DNA of 41,647 bases from DASUXY01 sp036377675 (GCA_036377675.1 DASUXY010000028.1:1-41647), one strand, 5' to 3'; shown: positions 17,650 to 25,993, numbered from the stretch's first letter. The notes: generated by a model not told the origin, from the sequence alone. Made by a program: numbers and translations.

Positions 17650-19014
17650 TTAACATTGCGTAACTGTACTTGCTTGTGGTGGCTTCACTGGATATTTTCC
17701 AGTAAAACAAGCCGTGCAAATTCCTTGGTTGATCGATTCATCGCGAACAATTGCTTTTTTCAAGCCTGCTTCGGAAAGAAACGCGAGGCTATCTGCTCCC
17801 ATTTCACGCACCATTTCTTCATGGGTAAAGTTTGCGGCAAACAATTGATCTTTTGTTGACATGTCAATCCCATAGTTACACGGATATTTAATCGGCGGGG
17901 AAGCAATCCGAACATGTACTTCAGTTGCCCCTGCCTCTTTTAACAAATGGACAATCCGTTTACTCGTTGTCCCTCGAACAATGGAGTCATCAATCATGAT
18001 GACACGTTTACCTTCCACAATTCCGCGAACAGGAGAAAGTTTCATTTTTACTCCTTGCTCTCGTAATTCTTGAGTCGGTTTAATAAATGTTCGCCCGACA
18101 TAACGGTTTTTGATGAGCCCCATTTCATACGGTAAACCCGTTGCTTCGGCATACCCAATGGCTGCTGAAATGCTCGAATCCGGAACGCCCGTAACAACAT
18201 CTGCATCAACAGGGGCTTCTTTCGCTAATTCAATCCCCATTCGTTTCCGTGATGCGTGAACGTTCACATGATTTAAATCACTATCTGGTCTTGAGAAGTA
18301 AACATATTCCATCGCACACAACTTGCGCTTTTTTTGTGGGAGAAAGCGAGTCGATTCAATTCCTTGTTCACTAATCGTTAGCAGTTCTCCAGGAACGACT
18401 TCACGCTCATACGTTGCCCCGACGATGTCAAATGCACACGTTTCTGAGGAGACGACATAACCGTTACCAAGTCTGCCGATTGAAAGCGGTCGAATTCCAT
18501 GCGGATCTAGCGCGACATACATTTTGTCTTCAGTCAAAATGAGAAAGGCATATGCGCCGGACATTTGTTTAAGTGCAGCTGCAATCGCTTCTTCATCTGT
18601 TTTTTTTCCGTTTTTCTTAATTAAATGGGCGAGCAATTCCGTGTCTGATTCTGTTTGCAAAATGCTTCCATTATCCTCTAGCTTACCGCGAAGTTCGTGT
18701 GCATTCATAATATTTCCGACATGACACAATGCCATACTTTCTGTTTGCGAACGGAAAAGATGGGGCTGAATGTTTTCATACCCTTTATTTTCCCCAACGA
18801 CATAATGGATTTGACCAATGGCCGCACGACCATCCAGCTTTTGAAGTTCGGTTCGACTAAATACATCATTCACAAGTCCGACTTCTTTATGAAGTTTTAA
18901 CTCTTCTCCATTATTTGCAACAATACCCGCTCCTTCTTGGCCACGATGCTGGAGGGCGTGTAATCCATAATACGTAATTTCAGCTGCTTGATCATGACCC
19001 CAAATACCAAACAT
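17650..19014 (-). CDS. purF: Amidophosphoribosyltransferase with apparently inactive glutaminase domain
   Basis: First committed step: PRPP plus an amino donor gives phosphoribosylamine. The phosphoribosyltransferase half is intact (PRPP loop VIMIDDSIVRGTTS, VTGVPDSSISAAIGYAEATG). All four likely Fe-S cysteines of the B. subtilis enzyme are kept (KLCAMEY, KYPCNYG, GICTACFTG). The N-terminal glutaminase half is damaged. Family members begin, after a short propeptide, with nucleophile Cys1 in CGVFGI; here the best start gives MFGIWGH and the aligned codon upstream is Ser. The glutamine-binding Arg73 (E. coli numbering) is His70 (GQIHYVV), and oxyanion-hole Asn101 is Val99 (CHVGN). The Asp127 equivalent remains. 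PurF lacking Cys1 is known to use ammonia. The ATG at 19014 has GAGG 8 bases upstream; an in-frame ATG at 19071 has no Shine-Dalgarno site. Confidence 0.95.
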   Translation of the reverse strand: MFGIWGHDQAAEITYYGLHALQHRGQEGAGIVANNGEELKLHKEVGLVNDVFSRTELQKLDGRAAIGQIHYVVGENKGYENIQPHLFRSQTESMALCHVGNIMNAHELRGKLEDNGSILQTESDTELLAHLIKKNGKKTDEEAIAAALKQMSGAYAFLILTEDKMYVALDPHGIRPLSIGRLGNGYVVSSETCAFDIVGATYEREVVPGELLTISEQGIESTRFLPQKKRKLCAMEYVYFSRPDSDLNHVNVHASRKRMGIELAKEAPVDADVVTGVPDSSISAAIGYAEATGLPYEMGLIKNRYVGRTFIKPTQELREQGVKMKLSPVRGIVEGKRVIMIDDSIVRGTTSKRIVHLLKEAGATEVHVRIASPPIKYPCNYGIDMSTKDQLFAANFTHEEMVREMGADSLAFLSEAGLKKAIVRDESINQGICTACFTGKYPVKPPQASTVTQC

Positions 19015-19028
19015 TATCGATGCCTCAC

Positions 19029-21245
19029 TTATGATTTTGATTTCAACAAGCTTGGAATGGATTGTTTCCATAACTTGCCGAGTTGTTCCACATGTTCTTG
19101 AATAATTGCCTTCTGATTGTGTGTAATCGTATATTGTTGATCATCTGTTACATGACCGATCGCTTTTGCTGATTCAACGATACTTTCAAACGTTTCTTGA
19201 TGTTCAGGTTGGACCGATACGACAAATCGTGATTGTGATTCACTAAACAACATCACTGTCGGATCACCGGTAACGTTAACGTTAAGACCAAGCCCTCGAT
19301 CAGTGAATACACTTTCTGCCAAGGCGACGGCTAGTCCACCTTCTGATACGTCATGTGCTGATTGAATAATTCCTTGCTGAATAGCCGATAATAATTGTTT
19401 TTGTCGTGTCACTTCAACGCCTAGATCAATTGAAGGTGCCTTTCCTGAATACTTTCCATTGACGATTCGTTGTAGTTCACTACCGCCAAATTCAGCTTTC
19501 GTCTCACCAATGACATAAATGACATCGCCTGACTGCTGAAATTCACTCGGTGTAATATCGTCCATGGATGCTAACAAACCGACCATCCCAATAATTGGCG
19601 TCGGAAAGATTGCTTGCTCTTTCGACTGGTTATAGAGCGAGACGTTTCCACTTACGACAGGTGTATCGAGCGCTTCACTTGCGGCACTAATACCGGTGAT
19701 ACTTCGTTCCATTTGCCAAAACACTTCAGGATCTTCTGGATTTCCATAGTTTAATCCGTCCGTCAGTGCAAGTGGTTTTGCACCTGATGAGACGAGATTT
19801 CGAGCAGCTTCAGCAACGGCTATTTTCCCACCTGTTTCCGGATCCAAATAAATATAACGAGAGTTACAATCCGTCGTCATCGCGATGGCTATGTCTGTAT
19901 CTTCAATTTGCACGACAGCTGCGTCTGAGCCTGGTCCAACGACTGTATGAGACTGTGCGTTGACATCGAACTGATTGTAGACCCACTCTTTACTAGCGAC
20001 TGTCGGTTGTTGCAATATTTTCTTAAGCATGTCTGAATAGTTGTCAACGTCTGGTACAACATTCTCTTCTGCTTGAAACGCTTTAAAGTAGGTTGCTTCT
20101 TGAGCTGGCATTTTATAAACCGGCGCATCTTCAGCTAACGCATCAACCGGAACATCAGCAACAACTTGCCCACCGTGTGTCAGACGGAATTTCTTTTCTT
20201 CGATGACAGTACCGATTGTTGCCGCTTCGATATCGTGTTTTTTAAACGTATCAATGATTTCCTGTTCGCGTCCTTTTTTAACGACGAGAAGCATTCGTTC
20301 CTGGGACTCTGATAGCATAATTTCATACGCGCTCATTCCCTCTTCACGCTGAGGAACGAGGTCAAGGTTCATCTCAATTCCCGTACCTGCTTTACTTGCC
20401 ATTTCACTGGCAGAAGATGTCAATCCAGCGGCACCCATATCTTGCATACCGACGAGTGCGTCTGATTCAATCACTTCTAAACAGGCTTCAATAAGTCTTT
20501 TTTCAATGTGTGGATCACCAATCGCTACGGCTGAAGAGTGATCCTTTTCGTCTTCTAGCTCATCCGACGAAAAAGTAGCTCCGTGAATTCCATCTCGACC
20601 TGTATCTCTTCCTGCATAGATCACGGAGTTTCCGACCCCTTCGGCTACTCCTTTTTGCAAATCATCATGATTAATGAGACCGATGCACATCGCATTGACA
20701 AGTGGGTTTTCCTCATAGCACTCATCAAATTGTATTTCACCACCGACGGTTGGCACTTCTAAATGATTTCCATAATGAGCGATTCCGCGGACGACTTCTG
20801 TCAATAAGTGACGAACGCGATCGGTCGTTAATGGACCGAAACGTAAAGAGTTCATGAGAGCAATCGGTTTAGCCCCCATTGAAAAGACATCTCTAACAAT
20901 TCCACCGACACCCGTTGCTGCCCCCTCAAATGGTTCTACGGCCGATGGACTATTATGACTTTCCATTTTAAAGACGACCGCTTTGTTCTCGCCAATATCG
21001 ACAACACCAGCTCCTTCACCAGGGCCTTGAATCACTTGTGGCGCTTTTGTCGGAAATTTCTTCAGCAATGGCTTAGACGTTTTATAACTGCAATGTTCCG
21101 ACCACATCACCGAAAATATTCCCGTCTCTGTGTAATTCGGATGACGGTCGAGAATCTTCTTTATCATTTCATATTCTTTGTCACTCAATCCCATATTCTT
21201 ATATAACTGTTCACGCTCAATTTGTTCTGGACTTACAGTAGTCAT
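19029..21245 (-). CDS. purL: Phosphoribosylformylglycinamidine synthase subunit PurL (small type)
   Basis: ATP-dependent conversion of FGAR to FGAM. The 738 residues are the small PurL of Bacilli, which lacks a fused glutaminase and normally works with PurQ (glutaminase) and PurS. Key motifs are present: SVMWSEHCSYK with His51, GPGEGAGVVDIG, GAATGVGGIVRD, MLSESQERMLLV, PVVSGNVSLYN and AHDVSEGGLAVALAES. One oddity: the near-invariant ESHNHPSA loop reads ESHNSPSA (Ser99, codon 20949-20951), with His97 kept. The ATG at 21245 has GGAGGG 9 bases upstream; an in-frame ATG at 21266 is less likely. It directly follows purB, where purC, purS and purQ usually lie. Confidence 0.95.
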   Translation of the reverse strand: MTTVSPEQIEREQLYKNMGLSDKEYEMIKKILDRHPNYTETGIFSVMWSEHCSYKTSKPLLKKFPTKAPQVIQGPGEGAGVVDIGENKAVVFKMESHNSPSAVEPFEGAATGVGGIVRDVFSMGAKPIALMNSLRFGPLTTDRVRHLLTEVVRGIAHYGNHLEVPTVGGEIQFDECYEENPLVNAMCIGLINHDDLQKGVAEGVGNSVIYAGRDTGRDGIHGATFSSDELEDEKDHSSAVAIGDPHIEKRLIEACLEVIESDALVGMQDMGAAGLTSSASEMASKAGTGIEMNLDLVPQREEGMSAYEIMLSESQERMLLVVKKGREQEIIDTFKKHDIEAATIGTVIEEKKFRLTHGGQVVADVPVDALAEDAPVYKMPAQEATYFKAFQAEENVVPDVDNYSDMLKKILQQPTVASKEWVYNQFDVNAQSHTVVGPGSDAAVVQIEDTDIAIAMTTDCNSRYIYLDPETGGKIAVAEAARNLVSSGAKPLALTDGLNYGNPEDPEVFWQMERSITGISAASEALDTPVVSGNVSLYNQSKEQAIFPTPIIGMVGLLASMDDITPSEFQQSGDVIYVIGETKAEFGGSELQRIVNGKYSGKAPSIDLGVEVTRQKQLLSAIQQGIIQSAHDVSEGGLAVALAESVFTDRGLGLNVNVTGDPTVMLFSESQSRFVVSVQPEHQETFESIVESAKAIGHVTDDQQYTITHNQKAIIQEHVEQLGKLWKQSIPSLLKSKS

Positions 21246-21284
21246 AAAAAAGTTCCCTCCAAACATATTTTAAAAGCAAGCCCT

Positions 21285-22580
21285 TTAATTCAAGCCCATT
21301 CGTTCAAAAATAGCATCGACATTTTTTAAATGATACGTATAATCGAAACAATCAGCGATTTGCTCTCGAGATAACAAGTTCGTAATCGTTGCATCCGCTT
21401 CAACGAGCTTTCGGAAGTGGATTCCTTTCTCCCATGCTTCCATCGCTTTCGGCTGAACGACATCATATGCTTTTTCTCGAACCATTCCTGCATCAATTAA
21501 TGCAAGTAATACACGTTGTGAAAAAATGACTCCATACGTTTTGTCAATATTCTTTTTCATGTTGTCTGGAAAAACGGTCAAATTTTTAACAACTCGCATA
21601 AACCGGTTCAACATGTAGTTCAAAGCAATCGTTGCATCCGGTAAAATAATCCGTTCGGCAGATGAGTGAGAAATGTCACGTTCATGCCAAAGCGATACAT
21701 TTTCATAGGCGGTAATCATATGCCCCCTCACGACACGTGCCATGCCTGTCATGTTTTCTGATGCGACAGGATTACGTTTATGTGGCATGGCTGAAGAACC
21801 TGTTTGACCTTTTGCAAAAAACTCCTCAACTTCACGCGTTTCTGTTTTTTGCAAACCGCGGATTTCAGTGGCAAATTTTTCGATTGATGTCGCAATAAGA
21901 GCGAGTGTAGATATGTACGCCGCATGACGATCCCGTTGTAACGTTTGTGTCGATACAGGAGCTCGTGTTAAGCCGAGATGTTTGCAAACATATTGTTCGA
22001 CGTACGGATCAATGTTGGCATATGTACCAACTGCCCCGGACAGTTTTCCGTATTCGATATTTTTTGCGGCTAATTCAAACCGTTCGAGATTTCGTTTCAT
22101 TTCCTCATACCATAAAGCGAGCTTCAACCCGAATGTTGTCGGTTCAGCGTGAACACCGTGGGTTCTCCCCATCATAACGGTATGTTTATGCTCAATCGCC
22201 TTTTCTTTTAAAATGTCAATGAAATTGTGAAGATCTTTTCGGATAATTTCATTTGCCTGTTTTAATCGATAGGAAAGTGCTGTATCAACAACATCTGTTG
22301 ACGTTAATCCGTAGTGCACCCATTTCCGTTCATTTCCGAGAGATTCTGAAACAGTACGCGTAAAAGCGACGACATCATGTCGCGTCTCTTGCTCAATTTC
22401 ATAAATTCGTTGCACATCAAATGATGCGTTTTTACGAATCTTTTGAACATCTTCTTTTGGAATGACTCCGAGCTCGCTCCACGCTTCACAAGCTAAAATT
22501 TCAACTTCTAACCACGCATTATATTTATTTTCTTCCGTCCAAATGGCACCCATCTCTTCACGTGTATATCGCTCAATCAT
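21285..22580 (-). CDS. purB: Adenylosuccinate lyase
   Basis: Releases fumarate from SAICAR and from adenylosuccinate. The 431 residues form the fumarase/aspartase superfamily fold, with the signature loop GSSAMPHKRNPV, TRHDVVAFTRTVSE, GLTSTDVVDTA and GRTHGVHAEPTTFG. AAGGAGG sits 7 bases before the ATG, which overlaps the purK stop by four bases. One of its substrates, SAICAR, is made by PurC, whose gene is not found downstream as in B. subtilis. The enzyme would still be needed for AMP synthesis from IMP. Confidence 0.97.
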   Translation of the reverse strand: MIERYTREEMGAIWTEENKYNAWLEVEILACEAWSELGVIPKEDVQKIRKNASFDVQRIYEIEQETRHDVVAFTRTVSESLGNERKWVHYGLTSTDVVDTALSYRLKQANEIIRKDLHNFIDILKEKAIEHKHTVMMGRTHGVHAEPTTFGLKLALWYEEMKRNLERFELAAKNIEYGKLSGAVGTYANIDPYVEQYVCKHLGLTRAPVSTQTLQRDRHAAYISTLALIATSIEKFATEIRGLQKTETREVEEFFAKGQTGSSAMPHKRNPVASENMTGMARVVRGHMITAYENVSLWHERDISHSSAERIILPDATIALNYMLNRFMRVVKNLTVFPDNMKKNIDKTYGVIFSQRVLLALIDAGMVREKAYDVVQPKAMEAWEKGIHFRKLVEADATITNLLSREQIADCFDYTYHLKNVDAIFERMGLN

Positions 22581-23710
22581 TGGTTTGCCTCCTTAAACCG
22601 ATTCAACTGTTTTTGTACATCTTCTGCAGTTGAGCCTACAAACGTAATATGTCCCATTTTCCGTTTCTCCTTCGCTTCATGTTTCCCATACAAATGGACA
22701 AAGCCATTTTTAAGCGTAGGCATTTGTTGGACAACGCCGGCTAAATCTTCGCCAAGAATGTTGATCATCACACTTTGTTGAATGAGTCGGACGTCCATAA
22801 GGGGTAAACCACAAATCGCACGAATGTGTTGAGAAAATTGCGAAATGTTACATGCCTCAATCGTATAATGGCCCGAATTGTGTGGGCGTGGAGCCATTTC
22901 ATTAATAAATATTTCTTCACCTTTCACAAACATTTCAATTGCAAATGTGCCGACAACATTCATTTTTTTCGCTAACGTTTTCGCTGCCTGAAGTGCTTTT
23001 TCTTTAACGTTTGTCGTGATCTCTGCAGGAACAGTCGTTTGATATAAAATATGGTCTTTATGATCATTTTCACCAATTGGAAAAATCGTCAATTCACCAG
23101 AAGAAGCTCGTGTAAATACGACGGAAATCTCCTTGTCAAAAGAAATCCACTCTTCAATAATGCAATGTTTATGTTGCTCTGCAAAATCGATCGCGTCTTG
23201 GAAATCTGCTCTCGATTCAAGTTTGATTTGACCTTTTCCGTCATATCCACCACGACACGTCTTGATCACGGCAGGTAGCGCAACGTCATCAAGCACGTTT
23301 TCACATTCTTTTCCACTGTTTACAATAAAAAAAGTCGGGACTGGTAACGCCGCCTCGTTCATTAAAGTTTTTTCTTTTTCGCGATTTTGCGTCACTTCTA
23401 GCGCGTAAGCCCCTTGAGGAAGTTTTCCTTTGCTTTCGATATATGTCGCCGCAGTGAGGTCAACATTTTCAAATTCATACGTCACGACATCGCTTATACT
23501 TGTTAACTGTTTAATTGCTTCCATGTCATCATAAGCGGCAGTAATTTGTTGATCAGCAACTTGAGCCGTCGGGCAATTCGGGGTCGGGTCTAACACGGCG
23601 ACTTGATAACCCATATACTTTGCAGCAAGGGCCATCATTCGACCAAGTTGGCCTCCTCCGATAATGCCGATTGTCCGGGGTGGAAGAATGACTCGATTAT
23701 TTTTTAGCAA
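22577..23710 (-). CDS. purK: N5-carboxyaminoimidazole ribonucleotide synthase
   Basis: An ATP-grasp enzyme converting AIR plus bicarbonate to N5-CAIR, the substrate of PurE. The 377 residues show the N-terminal TIGIIGGGQLGRMMALAA, then VVTYEFENVD, KTCRGGYDGKGQ, EEWISFDKEISVV and INEMAPRPHNSGHYTIEAC. Start is a TTG with GAGGG 6 bases upstream. It overlaps the end of purE by 14 bases and the start of purB by four, a tightly coupled arrangement like that of B. subtilis. Confidence 0.96.
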   Translation of the reverse strand: MLKNNRVILPPRTIGIIGGGQLGRMMALAAKYMGYQVAVLDPTPNCPTAQVADQQITAAYDDMEAIKQLTSISDVVTYEFENVDLTAATYIESKGKLPQGAYALEVTQNREKEKTLMNEAALPVPTFFIVNSGKECENVLDDVALPAVIKTCRGGYDGKGQIKLESRADFQDAIDFAEQHKHCIIEEWISFDKEISVVFTRASSGELTIFPIGENDHKDHILYQTTVPAEITTNVKEKALQAAKTLAKKMNVVGTFAIEMFVKGEEIFINEMAPRPHNSGHYTIEACNISQFSQHIRAICGLPLMDVRLIQQSVMINILGEDLAGVVQQMPTLKNGFVHLYGKHEAKEKRKMGHITFVGSTAEDVQKQLNRFKEANQ

Positions 23711-24188
23711 GGTCTTCCCTCATTTCTGCTACTTTCGCCTGCATGTTTTCACGATATTCCGCTAATTTCTTTGCGACATGAGCATCATTTGTGCCGATGA
23801 TTTGAGCTGCCAAAATACCAGCATTCGTCGCCCCTGATTTGCCAATCGAAACGGTTGCTGTCGGAACGCCACCAGGCATTTGAACAATGGAAAGAAGTGA
23901 ATCAAGTCCATGTAAAGCCCTGCTTTGTACAGGTACCCCAATGACCGGTAATGTCGTTTGTGAAGCGACCATCCCTGGTAAATGTGCAGCTCCTCCAGCC
24001 CCTGCAATAATTGTTTTCATACCTCGTTTACGTGCATTTTTGGCATAGGTGAACATCTCATCAGGTGTACGATGTGCTGAAATGACGTCCTTTTCATACG
24101 CGATGCCTAGTTCGTCTAACACGTTGCATGCATGTTGCATCGTTTCCCAATCAGAAATACTTCCCATAATGACACCAACTGACGCCAT
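23697..24188 (-). CDS. purE: N5-carboxyaminoimidazole ribonucleotide mutase
   Basis: Class I PurE of 163 residues, which moves the carboxyl group of N5-CAIR to give CAIR. Visible motifs are VIMGSISDWETM, the catalytic His in VISAHRTPDEM, AGAGGAAHLPGMVAS, PVIGVPVQS and LSIVQMPGGVPTATV. GAAGGG lies close before the ATG. It is the first gene of the purine operon, about 220 bases after the leader terminator. Confidence 0.97.
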   Translation of the reverse strand: MASVGVIMGSISDWETMQHACNVLDELGIAYEKDVISAHRTPDEMFTYAKNARKRGMKTIIAGAGGAAHLPGMVASQTTLPVIGVPVQSRALHGLDSLLSIVQMPGGVPTATVSIGKSGATNAGILAAQIIGTNDAHVAKKLAEYRENMQAKVAEMREDLAKK

Positions 24189-24410
24189 ACAATCCCTTCT
24201 TTCTTAAAACTTCGTTTATAGTGTGCAGTGTGAACTTGCAATATGTTTAATTTTGTTATAGCCATCTTTTTTAAAGACAGTCGTCATTAATTACGGATAT
24301 TACGATATTATTCCCAAAAAGTGAAAAAATCTATTCCTATCCCTCAATATATGAGAGAAGATGAATAGACGAAAGGAACCATCACTAACGAAGAGATGAT
24401 CCGCCTTGTG

Positions 24411-24485
24411 AAAAGCAAAAGAGCAAAAAAGTAATTCCTATCAATTCAGTACGTCATGAACAAAAATGATACTTTTTGGCTCTTT
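24411..24485 (-). terminator. Riboswitch-controlled leader terminator of the purE operon
   Basis: On the minus strand AAAGAGCCAAAAAGTA (24485-24470) pairs, with one mismatch, with TACTTTTTTGCTCTTT (24433-24418), followed by TTGCTTTTC. It lies about 50 bases after the guanine aptamer, the usual place for the ligand-controlled terminator. The long loop (about 36 bases) makes the exact fold uncertain. Confidence 0.6.
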
Positions 24486-24533
24486 ATCATCGTACGGACC
24501 ATTGTGCTATCCAATGGCTCACGACTCACCTTC

Positions 24534-24600
24534 CCTCATAGTCCGGCATTTTCGGTGCCAGGTAGAAACTCATGAGCCATATTCTCAAAATTATATGAGG
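24534..24600 (-). ncRNA. Guanine riboswitch (purine aptamer) of the purE operon
   Basis: The minus strand reads as a purine aptamer: P1 arms CCTCAT (from 24600) and ATGAGG (to 24534), the J1/2-P2 segment ATATGGCTCATGAGTTTCTA, hairpin P3 closing in GCACCGAAAATGCC, and J3/1 GGACTATG. The C in GACTATG is the discriminator base for guanine or hypoxanthine; a U there would mean adenine. Ligand binding is expected to favour termination and switch the operon off. Confidence 0.93.
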
Positions 24601-24623
24601 ATCCGTATTCTTTTGTCGTTTTA

Positions 24624-24653
24624 AGCATAACAAAGTGAAATGAAACATGTCAA
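24624..24653 (-). promoter_or_regulatory. Sigma-A promoter of the purE operon
   Basis: TTGACA (24653-24648) and TATGCT (24629-24624) are spaced by 18 bases, just upstream of the guanine aptamer and just downstream of the PurBoxes. Confidence 0.75.
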
Positions 24654-24657
24654 TATA

Positions 24658-24701
24658 ATTAGCGAACGTTTTTGCATGGAGAGCAAGGAATGTTCGGATT
24701 A
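24658..24701. promoter_or_regulatory. Pair of inverted PurBoxes (PurR operator)
   Basis: The PurR consensus is AWWWCCGAACWWT. ATTAGCGAACGTT (24658-24670, plus strand) and TAATCCGAACATT (minus strand, 24701-24689) are inverted and 18 bases apart, immediately upstream of the -35. This is the known geometry for the Bacillus PurR repressor, which is relieved by PRPP. The second box is nearly perfect; the first has two mismatches. The remaining region from 24702 to 24893 holds no gene that I can support. Confidence 0.75.
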
Positions 24702-24893
24702 TATGAAAATTTCACCATTTTTTTCTCTTTTTCACACATTTCGGCAGTTTTTTAGTTCGTTTATGGATAAAAATTCCACATGCTCATCATCTGTGCTAAA
24801 AGATACAGAATCAACTCCATATCATCTTTGCATATCATGCAATTTTTTCACTCGTCTCCATGTTCTATAATAATGACGACTTCTCGCTATCGT

Positions 24894-25601
24894 TTATTTA
24901 TGATTGAATCTGAACAGTCCTCGTTCATGAAGGGGTTCTTTTCCTCTCAACCGATTGCGTAATGCTTGACGCCAACTTTTAGCTAATAAGTGACATGAAG
25001 CAAGCTCATCGGCTAAACGCAAATGGTCTCTAAATATATACATCACTTCGTTACAAGCCGCAATCGTCCATTGCGGATAGGGTCGTTCGATTAATTCAAT
25101 GTCGGCCTTTGATAACACATGCCCTTCTTGAAGAACCCGAAAATACCAGCCCGTTCGCCCGCTAGTTAGAATGTTGAGCGCAAAATCCTTTATTCCGAAA
25201 CGCCTCGCTAGTTTCCAACTTGGCTGATAAGGTTGGGACACTTGAATGACGGCATCACCGAGCCGATACGTATCACCAATACAGACGGAGAACTCGTCCA
25301 TCTCTAAAACAGCTAAATGTTCGCCCATATCGCCTAAAGCAATGGAATCGACTTTTACATCATGTTTCCAGTACGTATAATGTTTAATAGGATAAGCAAA
25401 CAAAGCTCGTTCAAGTTGCTGATTACTCGTTTGATTCGTCACTTCATCTTCACGTAACCCCGTTTTTCCAAGCCAAACATCATCCGTTTCTTCTTTAAAA
25501 AGAACCTTTCCCCCTGTTTCAGCCATTTGATCTGTTGTCTGATCACTTTCCATTTGCTTCCCTTTTCTAATAAAGATTTTATGGACATATGGCTCATGCA
25601 T
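24894..25601 (-). CDS. MOSC domain protein (YflK/YiiM-like)
   Basis: A 235-residue protein with the MOSC core, a beta-barrel module related to molybdenum cofactor sulfurases and to the YiiM/YflK proteins that reduce N-hydroxylated substrates. Recognised stretches are DEFSVCIGDTYRLGDAVIQV, SQPYQPSWKLARRFG and SGRTGWYFRVLQEGHV. Family members usually read QPCWKL; here the Cys of that motif is Ser128 (codon 25218-25220), and the ENxxT-type region before VCIGD also looks altered (MGEHLAVLEMDE). Activity may therefore differ or be lost. The ATG at 25601 is the likely start. The gene is alone, upstream of the purine operon control region and on the same strand. Confidence 0.75.
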   Translation of the reverse strand: MHEPYVHKIFIRKGKQMESDQTTDQMAETGGKVLFKEETDDVWLGKTGLREDEVTNQTSNQQLERALFAYPIKHYTYWKHDVKVDSIALGDMGEHLAVLEMDEFSVCIGDTYRLGDAVIQVSQPYQPSWKLARRFGIKDFALNILTSGRTGWYFRVLQEGHVLSKADIELIERPYPQWTIAACNEVMYIFRDHLRLADELASCHLLAKSWRQALRNRLRGKEPLHERGLFRFNHK

Positions 25602-25993
25602 CGTCTACCCTCCACGTAAAATGTCTTTCGGCTTTATTTTTCTCCTTTAAACCAAACCCAATATGTAAATAACTCCTAGAAATATAAATGGTTACAAACG
25701 AATCATTTTTCAACTCATGGATAATCACTTTTACCTGTTTATCTATCCTATTTAATCATATCATATGCAACATGCTAGTATATGGAGTCATCTATATTTA
25801 TGGAGGGCCATTATCTATGCTGATTCATCCTAAACAGACAAACTTAAGAGGTATGAATGATGAAACAGGCAAATGAATCAGACATTCGAGTCGCATGATC
25901 TTTTTTTGTTACAATGGATGAAGTGATTATGGTTCGTTCTATGATTCAAAGCAGTTCAGCACTTTGTAGACGTACATTGAAGGAGCGGTCGAG
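25602..25993. other. Intergenic region between MOSC gene and MFS gene, with a possible micro-ORF
   Basis: This is the divergent gap between the MOSC and MFS genes. On the plus strand GGAGGG is followed after 9 bases by an ATG at 25817 and a 19-codon frame (MLIHPKQTNLRGMNDETGK) ending at 25876. It could be a leader peptide, but the support is only the ribosome site. An extended -10-like TGTTACAAT (25907-25915) precedes the MFS gene without a good -35. I see no terminator, riboswitch or longer gene here. Confidence 0.3.

Noticed and set aside
17650..19071. PurF changes as sequencing error or pseudogene
   Set aside because: The frame is open over the full family length and the Fe-S and PRPP motifs are perfect. 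The changes are separate codon substitutions at distinct catalytic sites, and GuaA shows the same kind of loss.
24828..24842. Small palindrome TTGCAT-ATC-ATGCAA as an operator
   Set aside because: Arms of only six bases, no adjacent promoter hexamers and no known consensus match.
25688..25876. 62-codon plus-strand frame as a membrane protein gene
   Set aside because: No ribosome site at its start; only its last 19 codons have one.
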